The notes under the pieces: generated by a model
Databases searched by the model: none
What the model was told of the DNA's origin: nothing
The model's input: the letters and a program-made list of their open reading frames with translations, nothing else
Position numbers and translations under genes: made by a program
NCBI GenBank assembly: GCA_032209605.1
Contig: JASFXZ010000001.1
Location: 16,758,256-16,822,255 of the forward strand
Direction: 5' to 3'
From: Mactromeris polynyma
Taxonomy: Eukaryota; Mollusca; Bivalvia; Venerida; Mactridae
DNA length: 64,000 nt
Part shown: positions 12,196-24,700 of the stretch, piece after piece
How the letters are laid out: every line of letters starts with the position of its first letter
Position numbering within the stretch: the stretch's first letter is position 1

Positions 12196-12432
12196 TGTGC
12201 TTTTAAGGCGACCGTGTTCTTTGAATATGGCATTTCCTTCTAGACGTGTTAATTCATTTCTATTTCGTCGTTTTTTTTAATTTGCAGATGAATACTATAA
12301 ATATACCACGATAAGTTGAGAGTGTCGCCATGCAATGTTTACATGGTTTGACCACCTTTATTGATCAAAATAGGTTAATCAAATAACAAGCAAAACTATG
12401 TATTGTGATATTGATTTCATTAAATTAACAGC

Positions 12433-12520
12433 CGTGATAGCTCAGATGGTAACGAGTCCGCACCTTACAATACTAATTAAGCTTTTTTGTTTTGGGTCCG
12501 AGTTCAAGACCATCGGGTGT
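12433..12520 (+). repeat. tRNA-like sequence (SINE head or decayed tRNA)
   Basis: 'gccgtgatagctcagatggt' has the layout of an acceptor strand, TA and a D-arm/A box. A degenerate B box, 'gagttcaagacc', lies about 55 bases on. The anticodon arm does not fold and the middle is too long, so it is not a functional tRNA. Confidence 0.45.
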
Positions 12521-12961
12521 TTTTTCCATGACAATATTGTATATTTCGTCGGTCATCTTCAGTTGTACTTACACGACTTATACTAATTAATGTTCGCTCG
12601 AATATCATTTATTAAAAACATTGTACAGCATATGTATTTATAAGCTATTCATTAATGACGATATGGTTTCATGCTTTTTAAAGTGCACGATATCATCGTT
12701 CTGTATAGATTTACATGTACATTTATCGCTACACACTCACAGTATATAGAACAAAGTTGATAATGCTACTTCGAAAAACATAAGGGGTTCAAATGAACAT
12801 TTTAGCGACGACGCTATAACCATCAGTAAACACGTTTGATTCAACGTCAAAGCAATTAGACGATAACAAACAAAACAAAAATAAACAGAAAGAAACGACA
12901 AACAACAAGTAATTGCCAAGCACTGAGTAATTGATAAAAACATCATATTGTCCATAAAAAA

Positions 12962-13055
12962 ATGGAAGGCAGGAATGTGCCTCGAACTCACACCCTATCC
13001 ATTGGTCGAAGTTACTAGTCAGAAGCGCTACCAATTGAGCTATCGCTAGTGTCTA
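12962..13055 (-). repeat. tRNA-like sequence, minus strand
   Basis: The minus strand reads 'gcgatagctcaattggtagc' (A box) and later 'gtgagttcgaggc' (B box). The spacing is about 50 bases, too long for a plain tRNA without an intron. It resembles the head of a tRNA-derived SINE. It faces the similar element at 12,433. Confidence 0.45.
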
Positions 13056-13059
13056 CTTT

Positions 13060-14416
13060 GAGCGATATTTCATCAAAATTTAATACTAATTCTGAAGATA
13101 ATGGGCATGATGATGACCGTAAGCTGCTTTACATGTATTGGAAAGTGGGTATGGTCGTGTTTACTATCGACTTATCTTAACTTAGTTATAGCAAGATAAT
13201 TAGAAAGATAAACAAGTTATATATATTTAATGATACATTGATTATACTCACAAAGACGCAGTGTCTGATAATGTGGACTTATAGTGTTTAGATTCATGTT
13301 TATGTTGCTGGATCAGTGGTGTTTAAACACAGACACACAGAAACAATGTCACCTATATGATTATACAATTTTTCTAGACCACAAAATCAAATTGGATCCC
13401 ATATAAAGAACTGAACATAACATTCCAATAGATTGCTTCACGCGATAATATTGTCGTCTGATTATATAGAAGTATATAAGGTGTCGTCAGCGAAAATTTA
13501 CAATAATTGTGGACAATTGCAGTTATGTGTTGTTTAAAGAGTACAACATTAATTGCAAAATTATAGAGGGTAGCCATGGAAACTACAGTTCCGTATATGT
13601 GTCGCTACGGCTTGTATTTCAAATAAATATGCAATTGGCTGTCAATTTGTAATGTTGATGGTATACATAGTAGATGCAACTATGGTTTGTACTGTTATGG
13701 GTAGATTATACGTAAACAGATTTATTTCGGTAAGTATATACATAGTACATGATCATTAAAATAACTTGGATATTAACGATTAATAATAGCATAACTATAA
13801 GCAACCAGGACCTGCACACTAGCACCAACACCAAGGGTACCACAACAAGAAAAGTGAACTCCTATTTCCATTGTGGTTCTTATAATTTCCATACTGCTTC
13901 TTGATAGGGTTCATGATGTTATAGACAATAATAAAAAAAAAATTAAAACATTTTAAAACAGCTTTCCTAGATTATTAGTAACATTTAGTAGGTTAATGGT
14001 TTGATTATGGTCAATGTCAAACGGGCGGCAGACCAGCTTAAGTTAATATACTAGTGTAAAGAATTTGTAAAAAATGTCTAAAATAACTTACAATGACAGA
14101 AGACTAGCTAAAAGTACTACATATACGCTTATGCCACCTTGAAATAGTGTGCTTATCTTTCTTTCTTTACGAACTGTGCTAAAACAACCTTTGCTTTACT
14201 TACTGTTCATAAAGGTTTGTAATTTAGTTTATAGATATTAGTATTATTAGCAATATAACGCTTCAGCAAGCGACATTTTAAGGCCGAGTCTAACCATTCC
14301 ATAGTCACGAAGCCGTTGTGTATCACTTCATGACCAATGTTCATCCAGATTTAGGTTGTTTTCATTGACTTCACGTTTACTTTAATATGACAGCCCTCCC
14401 CATTTATGTTTTACTT
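13060..14416. other. Unassigned sequence within unit A
   Basis: Only homology to unit B (13,572-13,720 versus 30,838-30,970) was noticed. No coding or RNA feature is supported. Confidence 0.4.
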
Positions 14417-17033
14417 TATACCCGGTCATTCTCTATATAGACACCACATATACGCGGTCACATTATCTTTCTATATAGACACCACATATACCCGGTCACA
14501 TTCTCTTTCTATATAGACACCATATATACCCGGTCACATTCTCTTTCTATATAGACACCACATATACCCGGTCACATTCTCTTTCTATATAGACACCATA
14601 TATACCCGGTCACATTCTCTTTCTATATAGACACCACATAAACCGGGTCACATTCTCTATATAGACACCACATATACGCGGTCACATTATCTATATAGAC
14701 ACCACATATACCCGGTCATATTCTCTATATAGACACCACATATACCCGGTCACATTATCTATATAGACACCACATATACCCGGTCACATTATCTATATAG
14801 ACACCACATATACCCGGTCACATTCTCTTTCTATATAGACACCACATATACCCGGTCACATTCTCTATATAGACACCACATATACCCGGTCACATTCTCT
14901 TTCTATATAGATACCACATATACCCGGTCACATTCTCTATATAGACACCACATATACGCGGTCACATTCTCTATATAGACACCACATATACCCGGTCACA
15001 TTCTCTATATAGACACCACATATACGCGGTCACATTATCTTTCTATATAGACACCACATATACCCGGTCACATTATCTATATAGACACCACATATACCCG
15101 GTCACATTATCTATATAGACACCACATATACCCGGTCACATTATCTATATAGACAGCACATATACCCGGTCACATTATCTATATAGACACCACATATACA
15201 CGGTCATATTCTCTTTCTATATAGACACCACATATACCCGGTCACATTATCTGTATAGACACCACATATACCAGGTCACATTCTCTATATAGACACCACA
15301 TATACCCGGTCACATTATCTATATAGACACCACATATACCCGGTCACATTCTCTTTCTATATAGACACCACATATACCCGGTCACATTCTCTTTCTATAT
15401 AGACACCACATATACCCGGTCACATTATCTATATAGACACCACATATACACGGTCACATTCTCTATATAGCAACCACATATACCCGGTCACATTCTCTTT
15501 CTATATAGACACCACATATACACGGTCACATTCTCTTTCTATATAGACACCACATATACCCGGTCACATTCTCTTTCTATATAGACACCACATATACCCG
15601 GTCACATTATCTATATAGACACCAGATATACCCGGTCACATTCTCTATATAGCAACCACATATACCCGGTCACATTCTCTTTCTATATAGACACCACATA
15701 TACACGGTCACATTCTCTTTCTATATAGACACCACATATACCCGGTCACATTCTCTTTCTATATAGACACCACATATACCCGGTCACATTATCTATATAG
15801 ACACCACATATACACGGTCACATTCTCTATATAGCAACCACATATACCCGGTCACATTCTCTTTCTATATAGACACCACATATACACGGTCACATTCTCT
15901 TTCTATATAGACACCACATATACACGGTCACATTCTCTTTCTATACAGACACCACATATACACGGTCACATTCTCTTTCTATATAGACACCACATATACC
16001 CGGTCACATTCTCTTTCTATATAGACACCACATATACCCGGTCACATTATCTATATAGACACCACATATACCCGGTCACATTCTCTATATAGCAACCACA
16101 TATACCCGGTCACATTCTCTTTCTATATAGACACCACATATACACGGTCACATTCTCTTTCTATATAGACACCACATATACCCGGTCACATTATCTATAT
16201 AGACACCACATATACCCGGTCACATAGACAACGCATATACCCGGTCACATTCTCTTTCTTTATAGACACCACATATACCCGGTCACATTATCTATATAGA
16301 CACCACATATACCCGGTCACATTCTCTTTCTATATAGACACCACATATACCCGGTCACATTCTCTTTCTATATAGACACCACATATACCCGGTCACATTC
16401 TCTTTTTATATAGACACCACATATACCCGGTCACATTCTCTTTCTATATAGACACCACATATACACGGTCACATTCTCTTTCTATATAGACACCACATAT
16501 ACCCGGTCACATTATCTATATATACACCACATATACCCGGTCACATTCTCTTTCTATATAGACACCACATATACCCGGTCACATTCTCTTTCTATATAGA
16601 CACCACATATACCCGGTCACATTCTCTTTTTATATAGACACCACATATACCTGGTCACATTCTCTATATAGCAACCACGTATACCCGGTCACATTCTCTA
16701 TATAGACACCACATATACACGGTCACATTCTCTATATAGACACCACATATACCTGGTCACATTATCTATATAGACACCACATATACCTGGTCACATTATC
16801 TATATAGACACCACATATACCTGGTCACATTATCTATATAGACACCACATATACCTGGTCACATTCTCTATATAGCAACCACATATACCTGGTCACGTTC
16901 TCTTTCTATATAGACACCACATATACCCGGTCACATTCTCTTTCTATATAGACACCACATATACCCGTTCACATTCTCTATATAGACACCACATATACCC
17001 GGTCACATTCTCTCTCTATATAGACACCACATA
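14417..17033 (+). repeat. Minisatellite array with 34/38-bp units
   Basis: The array is built from 'cacattctct' + 'atatagacaccacatata' + 'cccggt' (34 bases), or the same with 'ttct' inserted before 'atatag' (38 bases). There are roughly 70-75 units. One position varies between cccgg, gcgg, acgg and ctgg, and a 'gcaacc' variant of 'gacacc' recurs near 15,465, 15,651, 15,835, 16,093, 16,668 and 16,872. Every unit contains the self-complementary octamer CTATATAG. The array ends abruptly in the R1 repeat. Confidence 0.95.
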
Positions 17034-17084
17034 CGTTTCCCATTCCCGTTTTCTTTTTATTTTATAATATTTCACTCTTGTTAT

Positions 17085-17345
17085 ATAATACCCACAGATC
17101 TGTGGAGGAGGAGGTTACGTGTACTGTTTTTCTTCATATGATCCATCCATTAAACATTTGCCATCTTGTTGTACCCCTTAATTCTCCTTAGTTGTTTTAA
17201 ACGGTCATCCAGACCATGTCTTGCATCCTTATTCACTCCCATACATGTTAACCCTCGCAGTTGTTCAGTACCTAATGTTTTGTAGACTGTTGTTTTCCCG
17301 GGGGTCTTTGTATGGAAGCATTGTCTTATGTTGCAGTCGTTCCCT
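17085..17345 (-). repeat. R1 dispersed repeat, copy c, abutting the 34/38-bp array
   Basis: The minus strand carries the R1 blocks 'aagacaatgcttcc', 'ctacaaaacattaggtactg' and 'aacatgtatgggagtgaa'. The sequence between the array end and the R1 core (17,034-17,090) is T-rich and may be internal R1 sequence. Confidence 0.6.
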
Positions 17346-17349
17346 GTAA

Positions 17350-18720
17350 GTGTAACAGCTTAATGTCTCTCTTTTTAATACCATCTTACTATATCTTAAA
17401 TTCCAACTCTCACGATAACTGAATTTTTTTTTTTTTAAGTAAAGTACTACCCCTTATGAGAGATCCTGTTTTCTTAATTGCGGTCATTTCGTTCATTTTT
17501 CATGATTCAATAGGGAGATGTTGCAGATGGTTCACTAATTATAAACTTTAAGTTTCTTTATTTTCGTTTGATACCGAAAATAAACAGCAGACTATAAACT
17601 GTCTAACTCGATACTGTCAAATGCTATGAATGAAAATTACGAAGAGTTCAGAACATTCAGTGATCAATTATTTTGAGACTTGGACGTGATTTCTTCGTAA
17701 TTTGAGAGTAAGTTTTCAGTACAGAGTTCTGAGCAACAATGTGTATCCCGCACCCAATGCAGAACATTGCTCCTGTACTAGACACAACAGTCAAACACAA
17801 ATCATATCTATTGATTTCCAGAGTTACAGACAAGTGCATGCTATAAGTACGAGATCATTCGTAATTAAATATTTATGAGGTTACATACGGGAGTCTGTAT
17901 TGCACAATACTTGACATCAAGTGTGTATCTTGATACAATCATAATGTTTGCTACATTGGCAGCCAGGAATCTTGATATACAACTGAACTCTAATCTGTAA
18001 TTTGAGACGCCAGTTAGTTATTCCATTAATTCTCTATCCTCAACATTCGTATAAAAAGCATAACAATGTAGCCGATGAGAATCGAAATCTGGTTCAATAT
18101 TTTGTCTATTTTTATTTTAGTTCTATATGTGTATGGTAAACAACATAGCTCTCTGGTTTGTTCGGTGTCGTGCGTTACGAAGTTACTCAGATGGTGAGCG
18201 CTTGACCTTTTTACAAGTTATGGCCACATAGTATGGAATACATTCTAATTGTATCTGAGTGTACACTCGCGTATGAACTGATTATCTCCGATCAGTAATC
18301 ATACTGTCAATGAGTCCGATATTACAAATACCAGTACTAATTACTTTCTGTATTTGCTATTTTTCTCTCTATGGTTACATTAAAATATTTTGCTGATAAC
18401 AAAGAACATTCACCTTGATTCAAGATCGATAAAACGCAAGGTTTTGGAGACGAGGGAGAAAACGTACGCGGTTGCCACGGTCATCATTGACCAATACGGG
18501 CAACATACGGTCGCCGTACACTCGTTAGGAGTATCCCTATTGTTTTGTTTCCATAAGACCGCAAGACCTCGTACGTTTGCCGTAATTACGCCCACGGCAT
18601 TCGAAGGGTGATCCCCTTACAGGCACCGTAAGATCTTATGGCCACCGTGTGGTAGGCGGGTGCGGGTTGCGCTTCTCTTGCACATATTCACGCTTTGGCT
18701 CTAGTCTTTGTATAAAGAAT
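17350..18720. other. End of unit A and 5' flank of the giant array
   Basis: The part from 17,800 to 18,040 matches 32,945-33,240. An A-box-like 'ttactcagatggtgagcgc' lies at 18,183. From 18,440 to 18,700 the base composition becomes CpG-rich, with opposing 60-70 codon ORFs, but no domain or start context is convincing. Confidence 0.4.
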
Positions 18721-21700
18721 CGGTGGTAGTAGGATAGTGAGGTTGGGTGGTAAATGTAATAGGATAGTGAGGTTGGGTGGTAGTAGGTTAGTGAGGTTGG
18801 GTGGTAGTAGGTTAGTGAGGTTGGGTGGTAGTAGGTTAGTGAGGTTGGGTGGTAGTAGGTTAGTGAGGTTGGGTGGTAGTAGGTTAGTGAGGTTGGGTGG
18901 TAAATGTAATAGGATAGTGAGGTTGGGTGGTAAATGTAATAGGTTAGTGAGGTTGGGTGGTAAATGTAGTAGGTTAGTGAGGTTGGGTGGTAAATGTAAT
19001 AGGTTAGTGAGGTTGGGTGGTAAATGTAATAGGTTAGTGAGGTTGGGTGGTAAATGTAATAGGATAGTGAGGTTGGGTGGTAAATGTAATAGGTTAGTGA
19101 GGTTGGGTGGTAAATGTAATAGGATAGTGAGGTTGGGTGGTAAATGTAATAGGTTAGTGAGGTTGGGTGGTAAATGTAATAGGTTAGTGAGGTTGGGTGG
19201 TAAATGTAGTAGGTTAGTGAGGTTGGGTGGTAGTAGGTTAGTGAGGTTGGGTGGTAGTAGGTTAGTGAGGTTGGGTGGTAGTAGGTTAGTGAGGTTGGGT
19301 GGTAGTAGGTTAGTGAGGTTGGGTGGTAGTAGGTTAGTGAGGTTGGGTGGTAGTAGGTTAGTGAGGTTGGGTGGTAAATGTAATAGGTTAGTGAGGTTGG
19401 GTGGTAAATGTAATAGGCTAGTGAGGTTGGGTGGTAGTAGGATAGTGAGGTTGGGTGGTAGTAGGTTAGTGAGGTTGGGTGGTAGTAGGTTAGTGAGGTT
19501 GGGTGGTAAATGTAGTAGGTTAGTGAGGTTGGGTGGTAAATGTAATAGGATAGTGAGGTTGGGTGGTAGTAGGTTAGTGAGGTTGGGTGGTAAATGTAAT
19601 AGGATAGTGAGGTTGGGTGGTAGTAGGTTAGTGAGGTTGGGTGGTAGTAATTTAGTGAGGTTGGGTGGTAGTAGGTTAGTGAGGTTGGGTGGTAAATGTA
19701 ATAGGTTAGTGAGGTTGGGTGGTAAATGTAATAGGTTAGTGAGGTTGGGTGGTAGTAGGATAGTGAGGTTGGGTGGTAAATGTAATAGGTTAGTGAGGTT
19801 GGGTGGTAAATGTAATAGGATAGTGAGGTTGGGTGGTAAATGTAATAGGATAGTGAGGTTGGGTGGTAAATGTAATAGGTTAGTGAGGTTGGGTGGTAAA
19901 TGTAATAGGTTAGTGAGGTTGGGTGGTAGTAGGATAGTGAGGTTGGGTGGTAGTAGGTTAGTGAGGTTGGGTGGTAGTAGGTTAGTGAGGTTGGGTGGTA
20001 AATGTAATAGGTTAGTGAGGTTGGGTGGTAGTAGGATAGTGAGGTTGGGTGGTAAATGTAATAGGTTAGTGAGGTTGGGTGGTAAATGTAATAGGATAGT
20101 GAGGTTGGGTGGTAAATGTAATAGGTTAGTGAGGTTGGGTGGTAAATGTAATAGGATAGTGAGGTTGGGTGGTAAATGTAATAGGATAGTGAGGTTGGGT
20201 GGTAAATGTAATAGGATAGTGAGGTTGGGTGGTAAATGTAATAGGTTAGTGAGGTTGGGTGGTAAATGTAATAGGTTAGTGAGATTGGGTGGTAGTAGGT
20301 TAGTGAGGTTGGGTGGTAGTAGGTTAGTGAGGTTGGGTGGTAAATGTAATAGGTTAGTGAGGTTGGGTGGTAAATGTAATAGGTTAGTGAGGTTGGGTGG
20401 TAGTAGGATAGTGAGGTTGGGTGGTAAATGTAATAGGTTAGTGAGGTTGGGTGGTAAATGTAATAGGATAGTGAGGTTGGGTGGTAAATGTAATAGGATA
20501 GTGAGGTTGGGTGGTAAATGTAATAGGTTAGTGAGGTTGGGTGGTAAATGTAATAGGTTAGTGAGGTTGGGTGGTAAATGTAATAGGTTAGTGAGGTTGG
20601 GTGGTAAATGTAATAGGTTAGTGAGGTTGGGTGGTAAATGTAATAGGATAGTGAGGTTGGGTGGTAAATGTAATAGGTTAGTGAGGTTGGGTGGTAAATG
20701 TAATAGGATAGTGAGGTTGGGTGGTAAATGTAATAGGTTAGTGAGGTTGGGTGGTAAATGTAATAGGATAGTGAGGTTGGGTGGTAAATGTAATAGGTTA
20801 GTGAGGTTGGGTGGTAAATGTAATAGGTTAGTGAGGTTGGGTGGTAAATGTAGTAGGTTAGTGAGGTTGGGTGGTAAATGTAATAGGTTAGTGAGGTTGG
20901 GTGGTAAATGTAATAGGATAGTGAGGTTGGGTGGTAAATGTAATAGGTTAGTGAGGTTGGGTGGTAAATGTAATAGGATAGTGAGGTTGGGTGGTAAATG
21001 TAGTAGGTTAGTGAGGTTGGGTGGTAAATGTAATAGGATAGTGAGGTTGGGTGGTAAATGTAATAGGTTAGTGAGGTTGGGTGGTAGTAGGTTAGTGAGG
21101 TTGGGTGGTAGTAGGATAGTGAGGTTGGGTGGTAGTAGGTTAGTGAGGTTGGGTGGTAGTAGGTTAGTGAGGTTGGGTGGTAAATGTAATAGGTTAGTGA
21201 GGTTGGGTGGTAAATGTAATAGGATAGTGAGGTTGGGTGGTAAATGTAATAGGATAGTGAGGTTGGGTGGTAAATGTAATAGGATAGTGAGGTTGGGTGG
21301 TAAATGTAATAGGATAGTGAGGTTGGGTGGTAAATGTAATAGGTTAGTGAGGTTGGGTGGTAGTAGGTTAGTGAGGTTGGGTGGTAGTAGGATAGTGAGG
21401 TTGGGTGGTAGTAGGTTAGTGAGGTTGGGTGGTAGTAGGTTAGTGAGGTTGGGTGGTAAATGTAATAGGTTAGTGAGGTTGGGTGGTAAATGTAATAGGA
21501 TAGTGAGGTTGGGTGGTAAATGTAATAGGATAGTGAGGTTGGGTGGTAAATGTAATAGGATAGTGAGGTTGGGTGGTAAATGTAATAGGATAGTGAGGTT
21601 GGGTGGTAAATGTAATAGGATAGTGAGGTTGGGTGGTAGTAGGATAGTGAGGTTGGGTGGTAGTAGGTTAGTGAGGTTGGGTGGTAGTAGGTTAGTGAGG

Positions 21701-24700
21701 TTGGGTGGTAAATGTAATAGGATAGTGAGGTTGGGTGGTAAATGTAATAGGATAGTGAGGTTGGGTGGTAGTAGGATAGTGAGGTTGGGTGGTAGTAGGT
21801 TAGTGAGGTTGGGTGGTAAATGTAATAGGTTAGTGAGGTTGGGTGGTAAATGTAATAGGATAGTGAGGTTGGGTGGTAAATGTAATAGGTTAGTGAGGTT
21901 GGGTGGTAAATGTAATAGGTTAGTGAGGTTGGGTGGTAAATGTAATAGGTTAGTGAGGTTGGGTGGTAAATGTAATAGGTTAGTGAGGTTGGGTGGTAAA
22001 TGTAATAGGATAGTGAGGTTGGGTGGTAAATGTAATAGGATAGTGAGGTTGGGTGGTAAATGTAATAGGTTAGTGAGGTTGGGTGGTAAATGTAATAGGT
22101 TAGTGAGGTTGGGTGGTAAATGTAATAGGATAGTGAGGTTGGGTGGTAAATGTAATAGGTTAGTGAGGTTGGGTGGTAAATGTAATAGGATAGTGAGGTT
22201 GGGTGGTAAATGTAATAGGATAGTGAGGTTGGGTGGTAAATGTAATAGGTTAGTGAGGTTGGGTGGTAAATGTAATAGGTTAGTGAGGTTGGGTGGTAAA
22301 TGTAATAGGTTAGTGAGGTTGGGTGGTAAATGTAATAGGATAGTGAGGTTGGGTGGTAAATGTAATAGGTTAGTGAGGTTGGGTGGTAAATGTAATAGGT
22401 TAGTGAGGTTGGGTGGTAAATGTAATAGGTTAGTGAGGTTGGGTGGTAAATGTAATAGGATAGTGAGGTTGGGTGGTAGTAGGATAGTGAGGTTGGGTGG
22501 TAGTAGGTTAGTGAGGTTGGGTGGTAAATGTAATAGGTTAGTGAGGTTGGGTGGTAAATGTAATAGGATAGTGAGGTTGGGTGGTAAATGTAATAGGTTA
22601 GTGAGGTTGGGTGGTAAATGTAATAGGTTAGTGAGGTTGGGTGGTAAATGTAATAGGTTAGTGAGGTTGGGTGGTAAATGTAATAGGTTAGTGAGGTTGG
22701 GTGGTAAATGTAATAGGTTAGTGAGGTTGGGTGGTAAATGTAATAGGTTAGTGAGGTTGGGTGGTAAATGTAATAGGTTAGTGAGGTTGGGTGGTAAATG
22801 TAATAGGATAGTGAGATTGGGTGGTAAATGTAATAGGTTAGTGAGGTTGGGTGGTAAATGTAATAGGTTAGTGAGGTTGGGTGGTAAATGTAATAGGTTA
22901 GTGAGGTTGGGTGGTAAATGTAATAGGATAGTGAGGTTGGGTGGTAAATGTAATAGGTTAGTGAGGTTGGGTGGTAAATGTAATAGGATAGTGAGGTTGG
23001 GTGGTAAATGTAATAGGTTAGTGAGGTTGGGTGGTAAATGTAGTAGGTTAGTGAGGTTGGGTGGTAAATGTAATAGGATAGTGAGGTTGGGTGGTAAATG
23101 TAATAGGTTAGTGAGGTTGGGTGGTAGTAGGTTAGTGAGGTTGGGTGGTAGTAGGATAGTGAGGTTGGGTGGTAGTAGGTTAGTGAGGTTGGGTGGTAGT
23201 AGGTTAGTGAGGTTGGGTGGTAAATGTAATAGGTTAGTGAGGTTGGGTGGTAAATGTAATAGGATAGTGAGGTTGGGTGGTAAATGTAATAGGATAGTGA
23301 GGTTGGGTGGTAAATGTAATAGGATAGTGAGGTTGGGTGGTAAATGTAATAGGATAGTGAGGTTGGGTGGTAAATGTAATAGGTTAGTGAGGTTGGGTGG
23401 TAGTAGGTTAGTGAGGTTGGGTGGTAGTAGGATAGTGAGGTTGGGTGGTAGTAGGTTAGTGAGGTTGGGTGGTAGTAGGTTAGTGAGGTTGGGTGGTAAA
23501 TGTAATAGGTTAGTGAGGTTGGGTGGTAAATGTAATAGGATAGTGAGGTTGGGTGGTAAATGTAATAGGATAGTGAGGTTGGGTGGTAGTAGGTTAGTGA
23601 GGTTGGGTGGTAAATGTAATAGGATAGTGAGGTTGGGTGGTAAATGTAATAGGTTAGTGAGGTTGGGTGGTAAATGTAATAGGATAGTGAGGTTGGGTGG
23701 TAAATGTAATAGGATAGTGAGGTTGGGTGGTAGTAGGTTAGTGAGGTTGGGTGGTAGTAGGTTAGTGAGGTTGGGTGGTAAATGTAATAGGATAGTGAGG
23801 TTGGGTGGTAAATGTAATAGGATAGTGAGGTTGGGTGGTAGTAGGATAGTGAGGTTGGGTGGTAGTAGGTTAGTGAGGTTGGGTGGTAAATGTAATAGGT
23901 TAGTGAGGTTGGGTGGTAAATGTAATAGGATAGTGAGGTTGGGTGGTAAATGTAATAGGTTAGTGAGGTTGGGTGGTAAATGTAATAGGTTAGTGAGGTT
24001 GGGTGGTAAATGTAATAGGTTAGTGAGGTTGGGTGGTAAATGTAATAGGTTAGTGAGGTTGGGTGGTAAATGTAATAGGTTAGTGAGGTTGGGTGGTAAA
24101 TGTAATAGGTTAGTGAGGTTGGGTGGTAAATGTAATAGGTTAGTGAGGTTGGGTGGTAAATGTAATAGGTTAGTGAGGTTGGGTGGTAAATGTAATAGGT
24201 TAGTGAGGTTGGGTGGTAAATGTAATAGGATAGTGAGGTTGGGTGGTAAATGTAATAGGATAGTGAGGTTGGGTGGTAAATGTAATAGGATAGTGAGGTT
24301 GGGTGGTAAATGTAATAGGTTAGTGAGGTTGGGTGGTAAATGTAATAGGATAGTGAGGTTGGGTGGTAAATGTAATAGGTTAGTGAGGTTGGGTGGTAAA
24401 TGTAATAGGATAGTGAGGTTGGGTGGTAAATGTAATAGGATAGTGAGGTTGGGTGGTAAATGTAATAGGTTAGTGAGGTTGGGTGGTAAATGTAATAGGT
24501 TAGTGAGGTTGGGTGGTAAATGTAATAGGTTAGTGAGGTTGGGTGGTAAATGTAATAGGTTAGTGAGGTTGGGTGGTAAATGTAATAGGTTAGTGAGGTT
24601 GGGTGGTAAATGTAATAGGTTAGTGAGGTTGGGTGGTAAATGTAATAGGTTAGTGAGGTTGGGTGGTAAATGTAATAGGTTAGTGAGGTTGGGTGGTAAA

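Larger units (their letters stand above)
8170..18040 (+). repeat. Segmental duplication, unit A
   Basis: By eye this interval is collinear with 26,050-33,240. Matching anchors include 8,350/26,225 ('tgtccgatatttgatatt'), 10,037/27,173 (paralogous genes), 11,280/28,340 ('acattacaactaaatg' versus 'acattataactaaatg'), 11,625/28,850 ('tttgatctgca'), 13,572/30,838 ('ggaaact' plus 'atgcaacta') and 17,800/32,945 ('gatttccag' plus 'gacgtcagtt'-like). Unit A carries insertions that B lacks: two minisatellites and R1 copies. Unit limits are approximate. Confidence 0.7.

Noticed and set aside
11793..12243. Cys/Tyr-rich proteins of 99-137 residues in three frames
   Set aside because: They are frame-shifted readings of a 26-base minisatellite.
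12737..13034. Minus-strand hydrophobic ORFs of 81-84 codons
   Set aside because: They are two overlapping frames over a T-rich strand and a tRNA-like element; this looks like composition, not coding.
18390..18611. 73-codon ORF and an opposing 61-codon ORF
   Set aside because: Both occupy the same CpG-rich stretch and neither has a domain, splice site or paralogue.
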